From Flavisolibacter ginsengisoli DSM 18119 (lineage in GTDB: Bacteria > Bacteroidota > Bacteroidia > Chitinophagales > Chitinophagaceae): 64,000 nucleotides of DNA. Under the pieces are notes generated by a model. That model worked only from the letters and a program-made list of their open reading frames with translations. It was not told where the DNA came from and searched no databases. Every line of letters begins with the position of its first letter. The first letter of the stretch is position 1. The stretch spans positions 186,001 through 250,000 of the forward strand of contig NZ_FQUU01000003.1 of the NCBI RefSeq assembly GCF_900129295.1, given 5' to 3'. This document shows, in pieces, positions 18,125 through 27,256 of this stretch. The translations under genes were made by a program, and so were the position numbers.

Positions 18125-19633
18125 ATGAAACGTACAATTAAATATATTTCACCACTATTGTTGATGTTGATGGCAGTGGTTGGGTGTAAAAAAAGTTATC
18201 TCGAAACCGTTCCCAGTAATGGTGTTACAAAAGAGGCATTGTTTACAACATTTAGTGGTATATCATCTGCGCTTCAAGGTATTTATAAGGAGCAGTTTGC
18301 ATATGGAACTGGTGGTAGCACAGGACATGATAACTTTGGTCAAAAGGCTTTAGATATCACTGCTGATCTCATGGGCAATGATATGGTTGTCCATTCTGCA
18401 GGATATAGCTGGTTCAATAGGGATTATAATTATTCTGAGCAAGGAGTAGCGACTTCAGGTCGCCGTTCAGATATTGCATGGTTCTTTTACTATGATATGA
18501 TCAAGCAGGCAAATAACATTATTAAGAATGTTGATGCTGTAGCTAATGCGACTAAAGAGCAAAAAGAAGATGTAAAAGGCCAGGCTTTAGGCTTAAGAGC
18601 TTATGCTTATTATAACCTGGTGAACTGGTTTCAACAGACTTACAAAGGAAATGAGTCTAAGCCAGGTGTTCCAATCTATAATGAATTATCCACTGAAACA
18701 GAGCTTCAATCAGGTAAGCCGCGAGCTAAGGTTCAGGAAGTATATAATCAGATAATATCTGACCTTACACTTGCAGAGACATTGCTTACAGGAAAAGCTC
18801 AGGCTTTAAAATCAAATGTTGATATTCATGTGGTTCAGGGTCTAAGAGCACGCACAGCCTTGATCATGGAAGATTGGGCTACAGCTGCTACCTATGCAAA
18901 CAAAGCCCGGCAGGGATACACACTTATGGATGCTACAGAATATGCAGCCTTATCAGCTTTTTCTTCAGTAAAAAGTAAAGAATGGATGTGGGGATCTATC
19001 ATTCCTGCAGACCAGGCTACCATTTACGCTTCTTTCTTTTCGCATATGGATATCCGTACGGGTGGTTATGCTGCTTTAGGTGGCCAGAAGAAAATCACTA
19101 AAGCTTTATATGATCAAATCCCCGTTGGTGATGTAAGGAAAACTGTATTTAGAACTCCAGCTTCTACATCTACATCCAATCCTCCATATAACCAGTTAAA
19201 GTTCCAGGTACCTTCTACTACCAACAAGTGGGAAGCAGATTACCTGTATATGAGAGCATCTGAGTTGTATTTGATCGAAGCAGAGGCACTAGCTCGCCAG
19301 GGTCAGGATGCACAGGCGCAAATGGTATTGGAAACTTTGGTTAAAGCAAGAAATCCAGCATATAGTGCTGCAGGTCTTGTTGGCACAGATCTATTAAATG
19401 AGATCCTGTTGCAACGAAGAATTGAATTATGGGGAGAAGGATTTTCATTATTTGATATCAAGCGTTTGAAAACAGGCTTAAACAGGCCTACAGGTACTGG
19501 TAACCACGGTGCTCCAAGTTACGACCCAGGCGTTTATACCATGCCGGATGCTGATCCAAGATTCTTATTAAGAATACCTCAGCGCGAATTGGATAACAAC
19601 CTTTCCATGACACCTGCGGACCAAAATCCATAG
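18125..19633 (+). CDS. SusD/RagB-family nutrient-binding outer-membrane lipoprotein
   Basis: The 502-residue lipoprotein (LLLMLMAVVGCKKSYLE, lipobox cysteine near residue 21) is the SusD partner of the preceding SusC. SusD features visible are the N-terminal helical repeats (SSALQGIYKEQ), GQALGLRAYAYYNLVNWFQQTY and the C-terminal LYLIEAEALARQGQ...LLNEILLQRRIELWGEGFSLFDIKRL. It should lie on the cell surface and close over the SusC channel when ligand is bound. The first residues after the cysteine are KKSYLE, without a strong acidic surface-export signal. Confidence 0.96.
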   Translation: MKRTIKYISPLLLMLMAVVGCKKSYLETVPSNGVTKEALFTTFSGISSALQGIYKEQFAYGTGGSTGHDNFGQKALDITADLMGNDMVVHSAGYSWFNRDYNYSEQGVATSGRRSDIAWFFYYDMIKQANNIIKNVDAVANATKEQKEDVKGQALGLRAYAYYNLVNWFQQTYKGNESKPGVPIYNELSTETELQSGKPRAKVQEVYNQIISDLTLAETLLTGKAQALKSNVDIHVVQGLRARTALIMEDWATAATYANKARQGYTLMDATEYAALSAFSSVKSKEWMWGSIIPADQATIYASFFSHMDIRTGGYAALGGQKKITKALYDQIPVGDVRKTVFRTPASTSTSNPPYNQLKFQVPSTTNKWEADYLYMRASELYLIEAEALARQGQDAQAQMVLETLVKARNPAYSAAGLVGTDLLNEILLQRRIELWGEGFSLFDIKRLKTGLNRPTGTGNHGAPSYDPGVYTMPDADPRFLLRIPQRELDNNLSMTPADQNP

Positions 19634-19665
19634 GATTATAAAACAGCTATAAAGTATTTCATTAT

Positions 19666-20538
19666 ATGAATAATAATATTTTTAAATTCTTCTTTGCTGC
19701 CATTGTTCTTTTTACAATGGGAGCATGCAAAAAGAATAACCTTGTAATTGACAAAGAGGTTATACCGCCAAGCTTTGCAAAATTTAATTCAACCAAGCTG
19801 ACTTCTACCTATTACGTCAGCAGTGCCAATACACCATTCAAAATACCGGTGGGCATTACAGCGGTTGCAGATAAAGACAGGACTGTAACATTTACTTATG
19901 AATCACCTACCGGAGCTGCCCAGGGAACTCAATATACAGCCCCAACTTCATTGGTGATTCCAGCGGGAAAAGCTCTTGATTCTCTTGCTATCCAGGGAAT
20001 CTATGCTGGTTATCCTTCATCATCGAAGATAGACACAGTTAAAGTAACTATTTCCAATGGAGATGTTGCTGCCAGTGCCTACAATAATGTGTATACAGTT
20101 GTTATGCGTAAATATTGTGATGTAGATGGCGCTAATCTCATCGGAAATTATGCTAATTCAACAGACACGTATAATGGCGGTGCTAGCTCAAAGCCTAACT
20201 ATACGGCTACCATTTCCAACTGGACAACGCTTACTCCAACTTCAGCTACAGTTGTCATCAAAAACCTTGGTGCAACTTCAGACAATGGATGGGGCCCTTT
20301 TGATGTAACAGATGGGGCAATTACCCCAGGCTTAACGGCTACATTGGACTGGAGCAACCCGGCTAATTTTTCTGTTACGATCCCGCAACAGAATTATTTT
20401 GGAAGTGGTTCAGCAGTATCAACAATTACAGCTACCGGTACTTTTTCTTCTTGCGATAATACATTTAATATCGTTGCAAAAGTGAAATATGCTGGTAATG
20501 GAAGTACTTATACACACACTTCCATTTTAAGGAGATAA
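19666..20538 (+). CDS. SusE-position surface lipoprotein of unknown fold
   Basis: The 290-residue lipoprotein (LFTMGACKKNN) is the third gene of the susC-susD operon, 32 bases after susD. The N-terminal half looks like a beta-sandwich with repeat-like strands (RTVTFTYESPTGAAQGTQYTAP, IDTVKVTISNGDVAAS), close to DUF1735 or Calx-beta-like domains of Sus accessory proteins. The C-terminal half is Thr/Ser/Asn-rich and also beta (CDVDGANLIGNYANS). It probably helps bind the ligand at the cell surface. No catalytic motif is seen. Confidence 0.7.
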   Translation: MNNNIFKFFFAAIVLFTMGACKKNNLVIDKEVIPPSFAKFNSTKLTSTYYVSSANTPFKIPVGITAVADKDRTVTFTYESPTGAAQGTQYTAPTSLVIPAGKALDSLAIQGIYAGYPSSSKIDTVKVTISNGDVAASAYNNVYTVVMRKYCDVDGANLIGNYANSTDTYNGGASSKPNYTATISNWTTLTPTSATVVIKNLGATSDNGWGPFDVTDGAITPGLTATLDWSNPANFSVTIPQQNYFGSGSAVSTITATGTFSSCDNTFNIVAKVKYAGNGSTYTHTSILRR

Positions 20539-20558
20539 TAATAGAATGTCATTTAAAT

Positions 20559-20592
20559 AAAGATCCCGCCTGTACCATCAGGCGGGATCTTT
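20559..20592. terminator. Bidirectional intrinsic terminator
   Basis: A perfect 14-bp stem (20559-20572 with 20579-20592, 6-base loop) is G+C-rich in the middle and flanked by A and T tracts. It lies between the convergent Sus operon and the TlpA-like gene and should stop transcription from both sides. Confidence 0.9.
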
Positions 20593-20636
20593 ATTTATTA
20601 TATACTTTATCTTCTAAAGAACCTTTATACCTAAGT

Positions 20637-21752
20637 TTATTTTAGTACAGATCTTAATGTATTTTCAAGATCATTACCCCTCAGATCCTCACCAATGATC
20701 TTCCCTGTAGGATCTATAAGCACATTGTAAGGAATACTCCTGACCTCATACAAAGCTGCTGCTTCACTTTCCCAATATTTCAGATCGCTGACATGATTCC
20801 ATGTGAGACTATCGTTTTTTATTGCCTGTAACCAGGCCGCTTTGTTTTTATCCAGGGAAACGCCAAGTATTGTAAAGTTTTTGTCTTTAAACTGGTTATA
20901 GGCTTTTACCACATTCGGATTTTCCTGCCTGCAGGGAGCACACCAGCTGGCCCAAAAATCTACCAGCACATATTTCCCTTTAAAAGAGGAAAGAGATACA
21001 GGCGTACCAGTGGTGTCAGGTAGCGTAAAATCAGGAGCTTGTTGTGAACGCTGGTTTTTTTTCAATTCATTAAGTGCTGAGCTATTTGGGAACTTAGCGG
21101 AAGATTTAGTTACTACATCACTGACTTCCATATTATTTAATGGCTTTAATCCCAGTTGTTGAGTAAGCCTCTGGTAATTGCCAAGTGCATATAAAGCCAG
21201 TACCGGGCTGCTGGCCTTATCAATGAACTGAAGGGTAAAATTTTTCAGATCACCAGTGGCAGTTTCATATTTTCCGAAAGGGATATTCACAACAGTATCT
21301 GGTGCCTTCATCTTTAAAAGTGAATCCACCTCCCTGCTTAAGTCATAAATATTCTTTGCCTGGTGCATGGTAGATCTATCAAAATCAATGATTCCCTGGC
21401 TTGCATTTGAGCCTTTGACAGTATAGGGCTCCTCCTGGTTCATCAGGTCTGCATTTACAGTAATCTTTTTAGAATCATTGATCAAAACAGCAAAAGGATA
21501 GGGGTTTTCATTCACTCTTAAGCTATAAATTGATTCTTCTTTACCAGACCCTGATAGGTTAAAGGACCCGTCTTTTTGCAATTGGGAAGAATCAATAATA
21601 ACAGGAGCAGAACCTGCAGGACTTTCCTGTAAATAAATCATTTTTGCTGTACTGTTCTTAACCGTTCCATCCACTGTAAAAGAATTGCCATCTTTTTTAT
21701 TACTGCATGAAACCAAACCTATAAAAACTATCGAAATGAGCACCTTATTCAT
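20637..21752 (-). CDS. TlpA/ResA-like thioredoxin lipoprotein with N-terminal DUF4369-like domain
   Basis: The 371-residue lipoprotein (VLISIVFIGLVSCSNKKDG) has a beta-rich N-terminal domain (FTVDGTVKNSTAKMIYLQES, like DUF4369) and a C-terminal thioredoxin domain of the AhpC/TlpA group (APDFTLPDTTGTPVSLSSFKGKYVLVDFWASWCAPCRQENP). The redox-active pair is in WCAPC. It probably reduces disulfides in envelope proteins or takes part in cytochrome c maturation. It begins three bases after the gatB stop on the same strand, so it is the second gene of a gatB operon. Confidence 0.92.
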   Translation of the reverse strand: MNKVLISIVFIGLVSCSNKKDGNSFTVDGTVKNSTAKMIYLQESPAGSAPVIIDSSQLQKDGSFNLSGSGKEESIYSLRVNENPYPFAVLINDSKKITVNADLMNQEEPYTVKGSNASQGIIDFDRSTMHQAKNIYDLSREVDSLLKMKAPDTVVNIPFGKYETATGDLKNFTLQFIDKASSPVLALYALGNYQRLTQQLGLKPLNNMEVSDVVTKSSAKFPNSSALNELKKNQRSQQAPDFTLPDTTGTPVSLSSFKGKYVLVDFWASWCAPCRQENPNVVKAYNQFKDKNFTILGVSLDKNKAAWLQAIKNDSLTWNHVSDLKYWESEAAALYEVRSIPYNVLIDPTGKIIGEDLRGNDLENTLRSVLK

Positions 21753-21755
21753 TAA

Positions 21756-23204
21756 TTAAGCATTTAATTTTTCTATGATCTTTTCTGTAACAATCTTCGG
21801 ATCTACCTTTCCACCTGACAACTTCATTACTTCACCTACAAATAAACTAAGCAATCCCTTCTTACCCTTTTTATATTCTGTTATTTTTTGGGCATGTTTG
21901 TTCAATGCTGTTTGAATTAACAAATCAATCTGAGAACCAGATGTTTCTAATTCCAGTGAATTTTCCTTGATATAGGAAACAATATCTAAGGACGGATGTT
22001 GTATCAATTCGGGAAATATCTTTTGCGAGGCAATACCAAAGTTGATGCTGCCAGCATCTATTAACCGGATAAGTGTAGCCACTGCAGCAGGTGGCACCTT
22101 AAATTCATCGATGGACAATTCTTCTGTAGTTAAGTAATTCTTAACAGGGCCTATTGTCCAGTTGGCAGCGGCTTTATAATTTTTGATTTCCTTGATTATA
22201 TTTTCAAAGTAGGAGAGTAATTCATTATCATTTGCCAGTTGTGATGCATCATATTCCTGCAGGCCATAAGCTGTTTTTAATTCTTCTTTTATAGCTGTAA
22301 CAGGCTTTGGCATCTCTTTACGGAGGGCTTCTATCATTTCATCCGTGATAAAAAATGGTGGCAGGTCGGGTTCGGGAAAGTACCTGTAATCGTCTTCATC
22401 TTCTTTAGTACGGATAGCATAAGTCGTAAAATCTGATTCATTCAAACCCCTTGTTTGTTGCAGGATGGCTTCACCTCTTTGATGCATGCCTATAAGGCGC
22501 ATGCTTTCACTTTCAATGGCTTTTTTAATAAAGCGAATGGAATTAAGGTTTTTAACTTCCACTTTGGTTCCAAGCTTTGGATCACCTTTTTTGCGAACAG
22601 AAACATTCACATCACATCGAAGGCTTCCCTGTTCCATATTGCCATCACATATTCCTAAATGCCGGACCAGTTTTCTTAGCGCTGTTACATATGCAAAAGC
22701 TTCTTCTGCACTCCTCAGATCAGGTTCTGTAACAATTTCCAATAAGGGCATGCCAGCCCTGTTGTAATCAATATTGGTATAATTGCTTTCCTTATCATGC
22801 AGGCTCTTGCCGGCATCTTCTTCCATATGGATCCTGTTCAGGCGTATTTTTTTCGATTCCTTACCAACCTGTACCTCCAGGTAGCCCTTTTTACAAATGG
22901 GGGTAGTATGCTGAGAAATCTGGTAACCTTTTGGAAGGTCCGGGTAGAAATAATTTTTCCGGGCGAAATAATTATGTTGCACGATCTCACAATTACAGGC
23001 AAGTCCCAGCTTAATGGCCATTGAAATAACTTCCTTGTTCATTTTTGGTAATGTGCCCGGATGAGCAAGTGATACTACACTCACCTGGGAATTGGCATCC
23101 TTTCCAAAAAAAGTACTATCCCCGCAAAATAACTTACTCCTGGTAAGCAGTTGCGCATGCACTTCCAGGCCAATAACTATTTCATAATCCTGAGTTTCAG
23201 ACAT
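21756..23204 (-). CDS. gatB: Asp-tRNA(Asn)/Glu-tRNA(Gln) amidotransferase subunit B
   Basis: The 482-residue protein is the tRNA-binding and kinase subunit of GatCAB, which converts Glu-tRNA(Gln) and Asp-tRNA(Asn) to the amidated forms. Family segments are EIVIGLEVHAQLLTRSKLFCGDS, HPGTLPKMNKEVISMAIKLGLACNC, KNYFYPDLPKGYQISQ, DYNRAGMPLLEIVTEPDLRS and MEQGSLRCDVNVSVR. The C-terminal YqeY/tail domain ends with GGKVDPKIVTEKI. gatA and gatC are not in the window. A TATTTTTG promoter box ends five bases before the ATG. Confidence 0.97.
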   Translation of the reverse strand: MSETQDYEIVIGLEVHAQLLTRSKLFCGDSTFFGKDANSQVSVVSLAHPGTLPKMNKEVISMAIKLGLACNCEIVQHNYFARKNYFYPDLPKGYQISQHTTPICKKGYLEVQVGKESKKIRLNRIHMEEDAGKSLHDKESNYTNIDYNRAGMPLLEIVTEPDLRSAEEAFAYVTALRKLVRHLGICDGNMEQGSLRCDVNVSVRKKGDPKLGTKVEVKNLNSIRFIKKAIESESMRLIGMHQRGEAILQQTRGLNESDFTTYAIRTKEDEDDYRYFPEPDLPPFFITDEMIEALRKEMPKPVTAIKEELKTAYGLQEYDASQLANDNELLSYFENIIKEIKNYKAAANWTIGPVKNYLTTEELSIDEFKVPPAAVATLIRLIDAGSINFGIASQKIFPELIQHPSLDIVSYIKENSLELETSGSQIDLLIQTALNKHAQKITEYKKGKKGLLSLFVGEVMKLSGGKVDPKIVTEKIIEKLNA

Positions 23205-23209
23205 TCATA

Positions 23210-23217
23210 CAAAAATA
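23210..23217 (-). promoter_or_regulatory. -7 box (TAnnTTTG) for gatB
   Basis: The minus strand reads TATTTTTG, ending five bases before the gatB ATG. If used, the transcript would begin at or next to the start codon. Confidence 0.5.
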
Positions 23218-23245
23218 CTTCATTTGCCCAAGCCCATCCTATAGC

Positions 23246-23272
23246 AAAAAAACCGGCCCCACCAGGGACCGG
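23246..23272 (-). terminator. Intrinsic terminator after the two-PDZ gene
   Basis: On the minus strand an 8-bp G+C-rich stem (23265-23272 with 23253-23260, one G-U pair, 4-base loop) is followed by seven T (23252-23246). It lies downstream of the PDZ gene and upstream of gatB. Confidence 0.85.
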
Positions 23273-23336
23273 CCTATGCACATGAGAATAAAAGATTTTT
23301 ACATCAAAGACATTCCTCACTGATGTAGTGCTATGA

Positions 23337-24332
23337 TTATAGTTCTGCAGTTTTAAGTTTCTTGGGAATCTTTACAGTAACTGTCTGGGTCTTTCCACCC
23401 CGTTCAATTTTAAAATCAAAAGAAGTTTTTTCCCTATTATCCCTGATGGTCCTGGTAACATCCTCCGTGCCTTTCACTTCTTTATCATCTATTCCCAGGA
23501 TAATATCACCTTCTTTTATGCCTGCTTTGGCTGCATTGCTTTCTTCATCAACATCCAACACTTTTACGCCCTTTCCTTCATCGGTATCCTGTATTGATAA
23601 TCCGAGTTTAGGTCGTCCGCCAAAAACAAAACCATTGTCACCAAATCCTTCCATAGGAGGCATTGGGGTCTCAGGCATTGCAATTCGTGGCATTGTAAAA
23701 GTGTTCATGCGTATGCCTTTCCATTTTCCTAGTTCCGCAGTGGCTTTGTGTTCTTTACCATCACGCAGGTAGGTTATGTCAACCTTTTCCCCAGGCTTGC
23801 GGTCATGTATGGCCTCTGTAACATCTTCAGCATCTTCAATTTTCTTATCACCGATTTTGGTAATAATATCTCCTTTTTTTAAGCCTGCTTTTTCAGCAGC
23901 ACTTTCACCTGTCACTCCTTCAATAGCCGCACCTTTATCATCAGTGGAGGTATTGACCCCAAGCATAGCACGGTTTTCATCTTCGCTAAAAAGGGATATA
24001 CCATCATTATCCATGTTCATATTCCAGGTACCAGCACCCGGTGCCCGGTTCATCATTCTGAACCTCTTGTTTCCCATTCCTTTTATCGTATTTACATTCA
24101 CATGCACTTCCTTATCATCATCAGCATCCTTCCCATTTACTTTCACCTTGTCACCGTCTATTTCAATGACAGTTTTTTTATCAAGGTTACCATTCCTGGT
24201 AATGACAATAGTTTGCATTTCTTTTTCATCCTTTGTGTCTTTGGTCTTTTCTTTTTGAGCCAGTACAACAGAGGGAACGGTAATAATAGCAAGTCCCGCA
24301 ATCAACAATCGTTTTACAAAAATCTGTTTCAT
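23337..24332 (-). CDS. Exported protein with two PDZ domains and no protease domain
   Basis: The 331-residue protein has a signal peptide (LLIAGLAIITVPSVVLAQ), a Lys/Asp/Glu-rich region to about residue 80, and then two PDZ domains. The first is near 117-200 (MLGVNTSTDDKGAAIEGVTGESAAEKAGLKKGDII). The second is near 240-325 (LGLSIQDTDEGKGVKVLDVDEESNAAKAGIKEGDII). It lacks the trypsin-like catalytic triad of DegP/HtrA. It may be a periplasmic scaffold that binds C-termini of envelope proteins. It has its own promoter and terminator and so appears monocistronic. Confidence 0.85.
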   Translation of the reverse strand: MKQIFVKRLLIAGLAIITVPSVVLAQKEKTKDTKDEKEMQTIVITRNGNLDKKTVIEIDGDKVKVNGKDADDDKEVHVNVNTIKGMGNKRFRMMNRAPGAGTWNMNMDNDGISLFSEDENRAMLGVNTSTDDKGAAIEGVTGESAAEKAGLKKGDIITKIGDKKIEDAEDVTEAIHDRKPGEKVDITYLRDGKEHKATAELGKWKGIRMNTFTMPRIAMPETPMPPMEGFGDNGFVFGGRPKLGLSIQDTDEGKGVKVLDVDEESNAAKAGIKEGDIILGIDDKEVKGTEDVTRTIRDNREKTSFDFKIERGGKTQTVTVKIPKKLKTAEL

Positions 24333-24368
24333 AACTGTATTGTTTTGTCTACGTTAAATTTCGTAGAT

Positions 24369-24376
24369 CAAATATA
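24369..24376 (-). promoter_or_regulatory. -7 box (TAnnTTTG) for the two-PDZ gene
   Basis: The minus strand reads TATATTTG, 36 bases before the ATG at 24332, leaving room for a normal short leader. Confidence 0.45.
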
Positions 24377-24429
24377 GAGAAGAGTTCTGAATTACGAAAG
24401 ACTTCGCAATTGTTAAAATGTTAAAAGGC

Positions 24430-27042
24430 TTAAAGCAAGCCTTTAACGGTCTTAATTACCTCATGAAGGGATGAAACATCCTGGCCTCCGGCAGTTGCCA
24501 AAGTTTTCTGACCTCCGCCGCCACCTTTAATAAGAGGTGCTATCTTTTGTTTGATCAAGGCACCGGCATCCAGGCTTTTTTCCTTTGTTTGTTCCTCATC
24601 AAATAGTAGTACTACCCCGGCCTTGCCATCAATAGCGGAAGCCAATACTATAATGGGATTGGACATTATTGATTTTAATTCAAAGGCAAGCTTTTTCAAA
24701 GAATCTATGTTTACATTATCCACGATCTCTCCAATGAAGCTGGTTCCATTAATGGACTGCATCTTATCTATTAAGCTATCGCGTAGCCCGGATATCCTGG
24801 CTTGTTCCAACTTTTCAGCCTCTTTTCTTAAACTGTTATTTTCCTCATTCAACGCAACGATAGCCTTTACTATATCTTTTGGATTTTTCAATTGTTCCCG
24901 GATGTTTTGAACCAGTTCAAATTGTTCATAGGCATATTGCTCGGCCGCAGCACCACTTATAGCTTCAATTCGACGCACACCAGCGGCAACTGCGCTTTCT
25001 GAAATGATCTTGAAGAATCCCAGTTCACCTGTATCACCAACATGTGTCCCACCGCATAATTCAACAGAATAATCTGAATCCATGGTTACTACGCGGACCT
25101 CATCGCCATATTTTTCTCCAAATAATGCCATGGCCCCGGTTTTCATGGCTTCTTCCTTGGGCATGTACCTGGTAAGAACAGGAATGTTTTCTCTTATTTT
25201 CTGGTTAACTATCTTTTCCACCTGGGCAATTTCTTCATTCGATAGCTTGCTAAAATGAGAAAAATCGAATCTCAGGTAGTCGGCATTCACCAGGGAGCCT
25301 TTTTGAGCTACGTGCGTGCCCACTACTTTGCGCAAGGCAGCATGAAGCAGGTGTGTGGCACTATGATGTACAGCGGTACTTTTTCTTTTATTGATATCCA
25401 CCCGGGCCACTACTTTACCACTAAGGTCGGCAGGTACCTTTTCAGCAAAATGTATAATCAGGTCATTATCTTTTTTGGTATCAATAACTTTTAATCTTTC
25501 TCCATTGATCAGCAATTCGCCACTATCACCAACCTGCCCGCCACTTTCTGCATAGAAAGGTGTTTGATTCAGTACAATCTGGAAGGCTTCCCGTCCCTTT
25601 GATTTTACTTTTCGATATTTAAGCACAAAGGCTTCAGTTTCAAGTGCATCGTATCCCACAAAGATGGAGTTGTTCCCTTCATTCACCTCTATCCAGTCTT
25701 CTGTATCTATGGCTGTGGCAGCACGCGATCGTTCTTTTTGTTTTTGCATTTCTGCATTGAATGCCGATTCATCTACCGACAAGTTCCTTTCTGCAACGAT
25801 CAGGCGTGTCAGGTCTAATGGAAAACCATAGGTATCATACAATTCAAAAGCATCTTTTCCTGTAATTTGATTGCCTGATGCACTGATAATATCTTCTATT
25901 CTTCTTAATCCTTTTTCAAGAGTTCTTAGGAATGCTTCTTCTTCTTCCTTAATAACCTTTGTTACAAATGCTTCCTGTTGTTTCAATTCCGGAAACACTT
26001 CAGCAAATTGTTCTGAAATAACAGGTACCAGTTGAAATAAAAGCGGTTGTTTATAATCCAGGTATGAGTAATAGTAGCGTACTGCCCTTCTTAAAATCCT
26101 TCTGATAACATAACCCGCTCCTGTATTAGAAGGCAATTGCCCGTCTGCAATGGTAAAAGATATAGCACGTATATGATCTGACAATACGCGTACTGTTATA
26201 TCAGCCTTAGTATCTGTGCCTTTGTATTCTGTATGGGTGATGTTACAGATCCTTGATATGGTGCCAGAGAATACATCAGTGTCATAGTTCGAGTTTTTTC
26301 CTTGTATCACTCTTACAAGGCGTTCAAATCCCATCCCTGTGTCCACATGTTTGGCTGGAAGTTGTTGAAGGGTGCCGTCCTTTAAACGGTTGTACTGAAT
26401 AAACACATTGTTCCATATTTCAATGACCTGTGGATGGTCTGCATTAACAAGTGTCTTTCCATCAACCTGCTTTCTTTCTTCATCAGACCTTGAATCCACA
26501 TGTATTTCAGTGCAGGGGCCACAAGGTCCTGTGTCTCCCATTTCCCAGAAATTATCTTTCTTGTTACCTAGCAGTATCCGGTCGGTACTGATCCATTTTT
26601 TCCATTCTGTTGCTGCTTCTTCATCTACAGGCAAACCTTCTTTTGTATCACCTTCAAACACTGTAACATATAAACGGTCAATAGGGATATTTAAAACTTT
26701 TGTCAACAATTCCCAGCTCCATTCAATTGCCTCTTTTTTGAAATAATCTCCAAAACTCCAGTTACCCAGCATTTCAAACATGGTATGGTGGTAGGTATCC
26801 ACACCTACTTCTTCAAGGTCATTATGTTTACCACTTACCCTCAAACACTTTTGAGTATCAGCAATTCGTGGGTAAGGAGCTTTTTTATTTCCAAGGAAAA
26901 AATCCTTGAACTGGTTCATGCCTGCATTAGTAAACATGAGGGTTGGATCATTCTTCACTACAATAGGAGCGGAGGGAACGATATGATGATCTTTAGTTTT
27001 AAAAAAATCTAAAAAAGCTTTGCGTATAGCTGCGCTAGTCAT
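24430..27042 (-). CDS. alaS: Alanine--tRNA ligase
   Basis: The protein of about 870 residues charges tRNA-Ala. The class II catalytic core is at the N-terminus (IRKAFLDFFKTKDHHIVPSAPIVVKNDPTLMFTNAGMNQFKDFFLG). The editing domain carries the zinc motif HHSATHLLHAALR and, further on, VELCGGTHVGDTGELG. The DHHA1 C-Ala domain ends with GGGGGQKTLATAGGQ. ATG 27042 is chosen, with a GTG three codons upstream as the alternative. Length is normal. Confidence 0.97.
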   Translation of the reverse strand: MTSAAIRKAFLDFFKTKDHHIVPSAPIVVKNDPTLMFTNAGMNQFKDFFLGNKKAPYPRIADTQKCLRVSGKHNDLEEVGVDTYHHTMFEMLGNWSFGDYFKKEAIEWSWELLTKVLNIPIDRLYVTVFEGDTKEGLPVDEEAATEWKKWISTDRILLGNKKDNFWEMGDTGPCGPCTEIHVDSRSDEERKQVDGKTLVNADHPQVIEIWNNVFIQYNRLKDGTLQQLPAKHVDTGMGFERLVRVIQGKNSNYDTDVFSGTISRICNITHTEYKGTDTKADITVRVLSDHIRAISFTIADGQLPSNTGAGYVIRRILRRAVRYYYSYLDYKQPLLFQLVPVISEQFAEVFPELKQQEAFVTKVIKEEEEAFLRTLEKGLRRIEDIISASGNQITGKDAFELYDTYGFPLDLTRLIVAERNLSVDESAFNAEMQKQKERSRAATAIDTEDWIEVNEGNNSIFVGYDALETEAFVLKYRKVKSKGREAFQIVLNQTPFYAESGGQVGDSGELLINGERLKVIDTKKDNDLIIHFAEKVPADLSGKVVARVDINKRKSTAVHHSATHLLHAALRKVVGTHVAQKGSLVNADYLRFDFSHFSKLSNEEIAQVEKIVNQKIRENIPVLTRYMPKEEAMKTGAMALFGEKYGDEVRVVTMDSDYSVELCGGTHVGDTGELGFFKIISESAVAAGVRRIEAISGAAAEQYAYEQFELVQNIREQLKNPKDIVKAIVALNEENNSLRKEAEKLEQARISGLRDSLIDKMQSINGTSFIGEIVDNVNIDSLKKLAFELKSIMSNPIIVLASAIDGKAGVVLLFDEEQTKEKSLDAGALIKQKIAPLIKGGGGGQKTLATAGGQDVSSLHEVIKTVKGLL

Positions 27043-27256
27043 TATGCTCACAATAAAAGATTGATTTTTGCTTTATATGCCAGTATATTTGTTTCCCTCG
27101 TTGGATTTGCGGGGATTGCAAAGGTAATGATACGTCAATCGTGAATCGTCAATTGGCCATTTGAATTTTCACTATGCCTGGCATTATATCGATAGCAAAA
27201 ATCAATGGTTGCAGTTCAGGTTTTGACGATTGCCGTTTCAACATCCAATCGCCACC

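Noticed and set aside
23776-24258. 160-residue open frame opposite the two-PDZ gene
   Set aside because: Its Ser/Phe/Pro-rich composition is the mirror of the Lys/Asp/Glu-rich true protein, and it has no promoter box or family motif.
27086-27256. Short repeated CGTCAAT words before the M23 peptidase gene
   Set aside because: The words are short and irregular, and they could be chance in a small gap.
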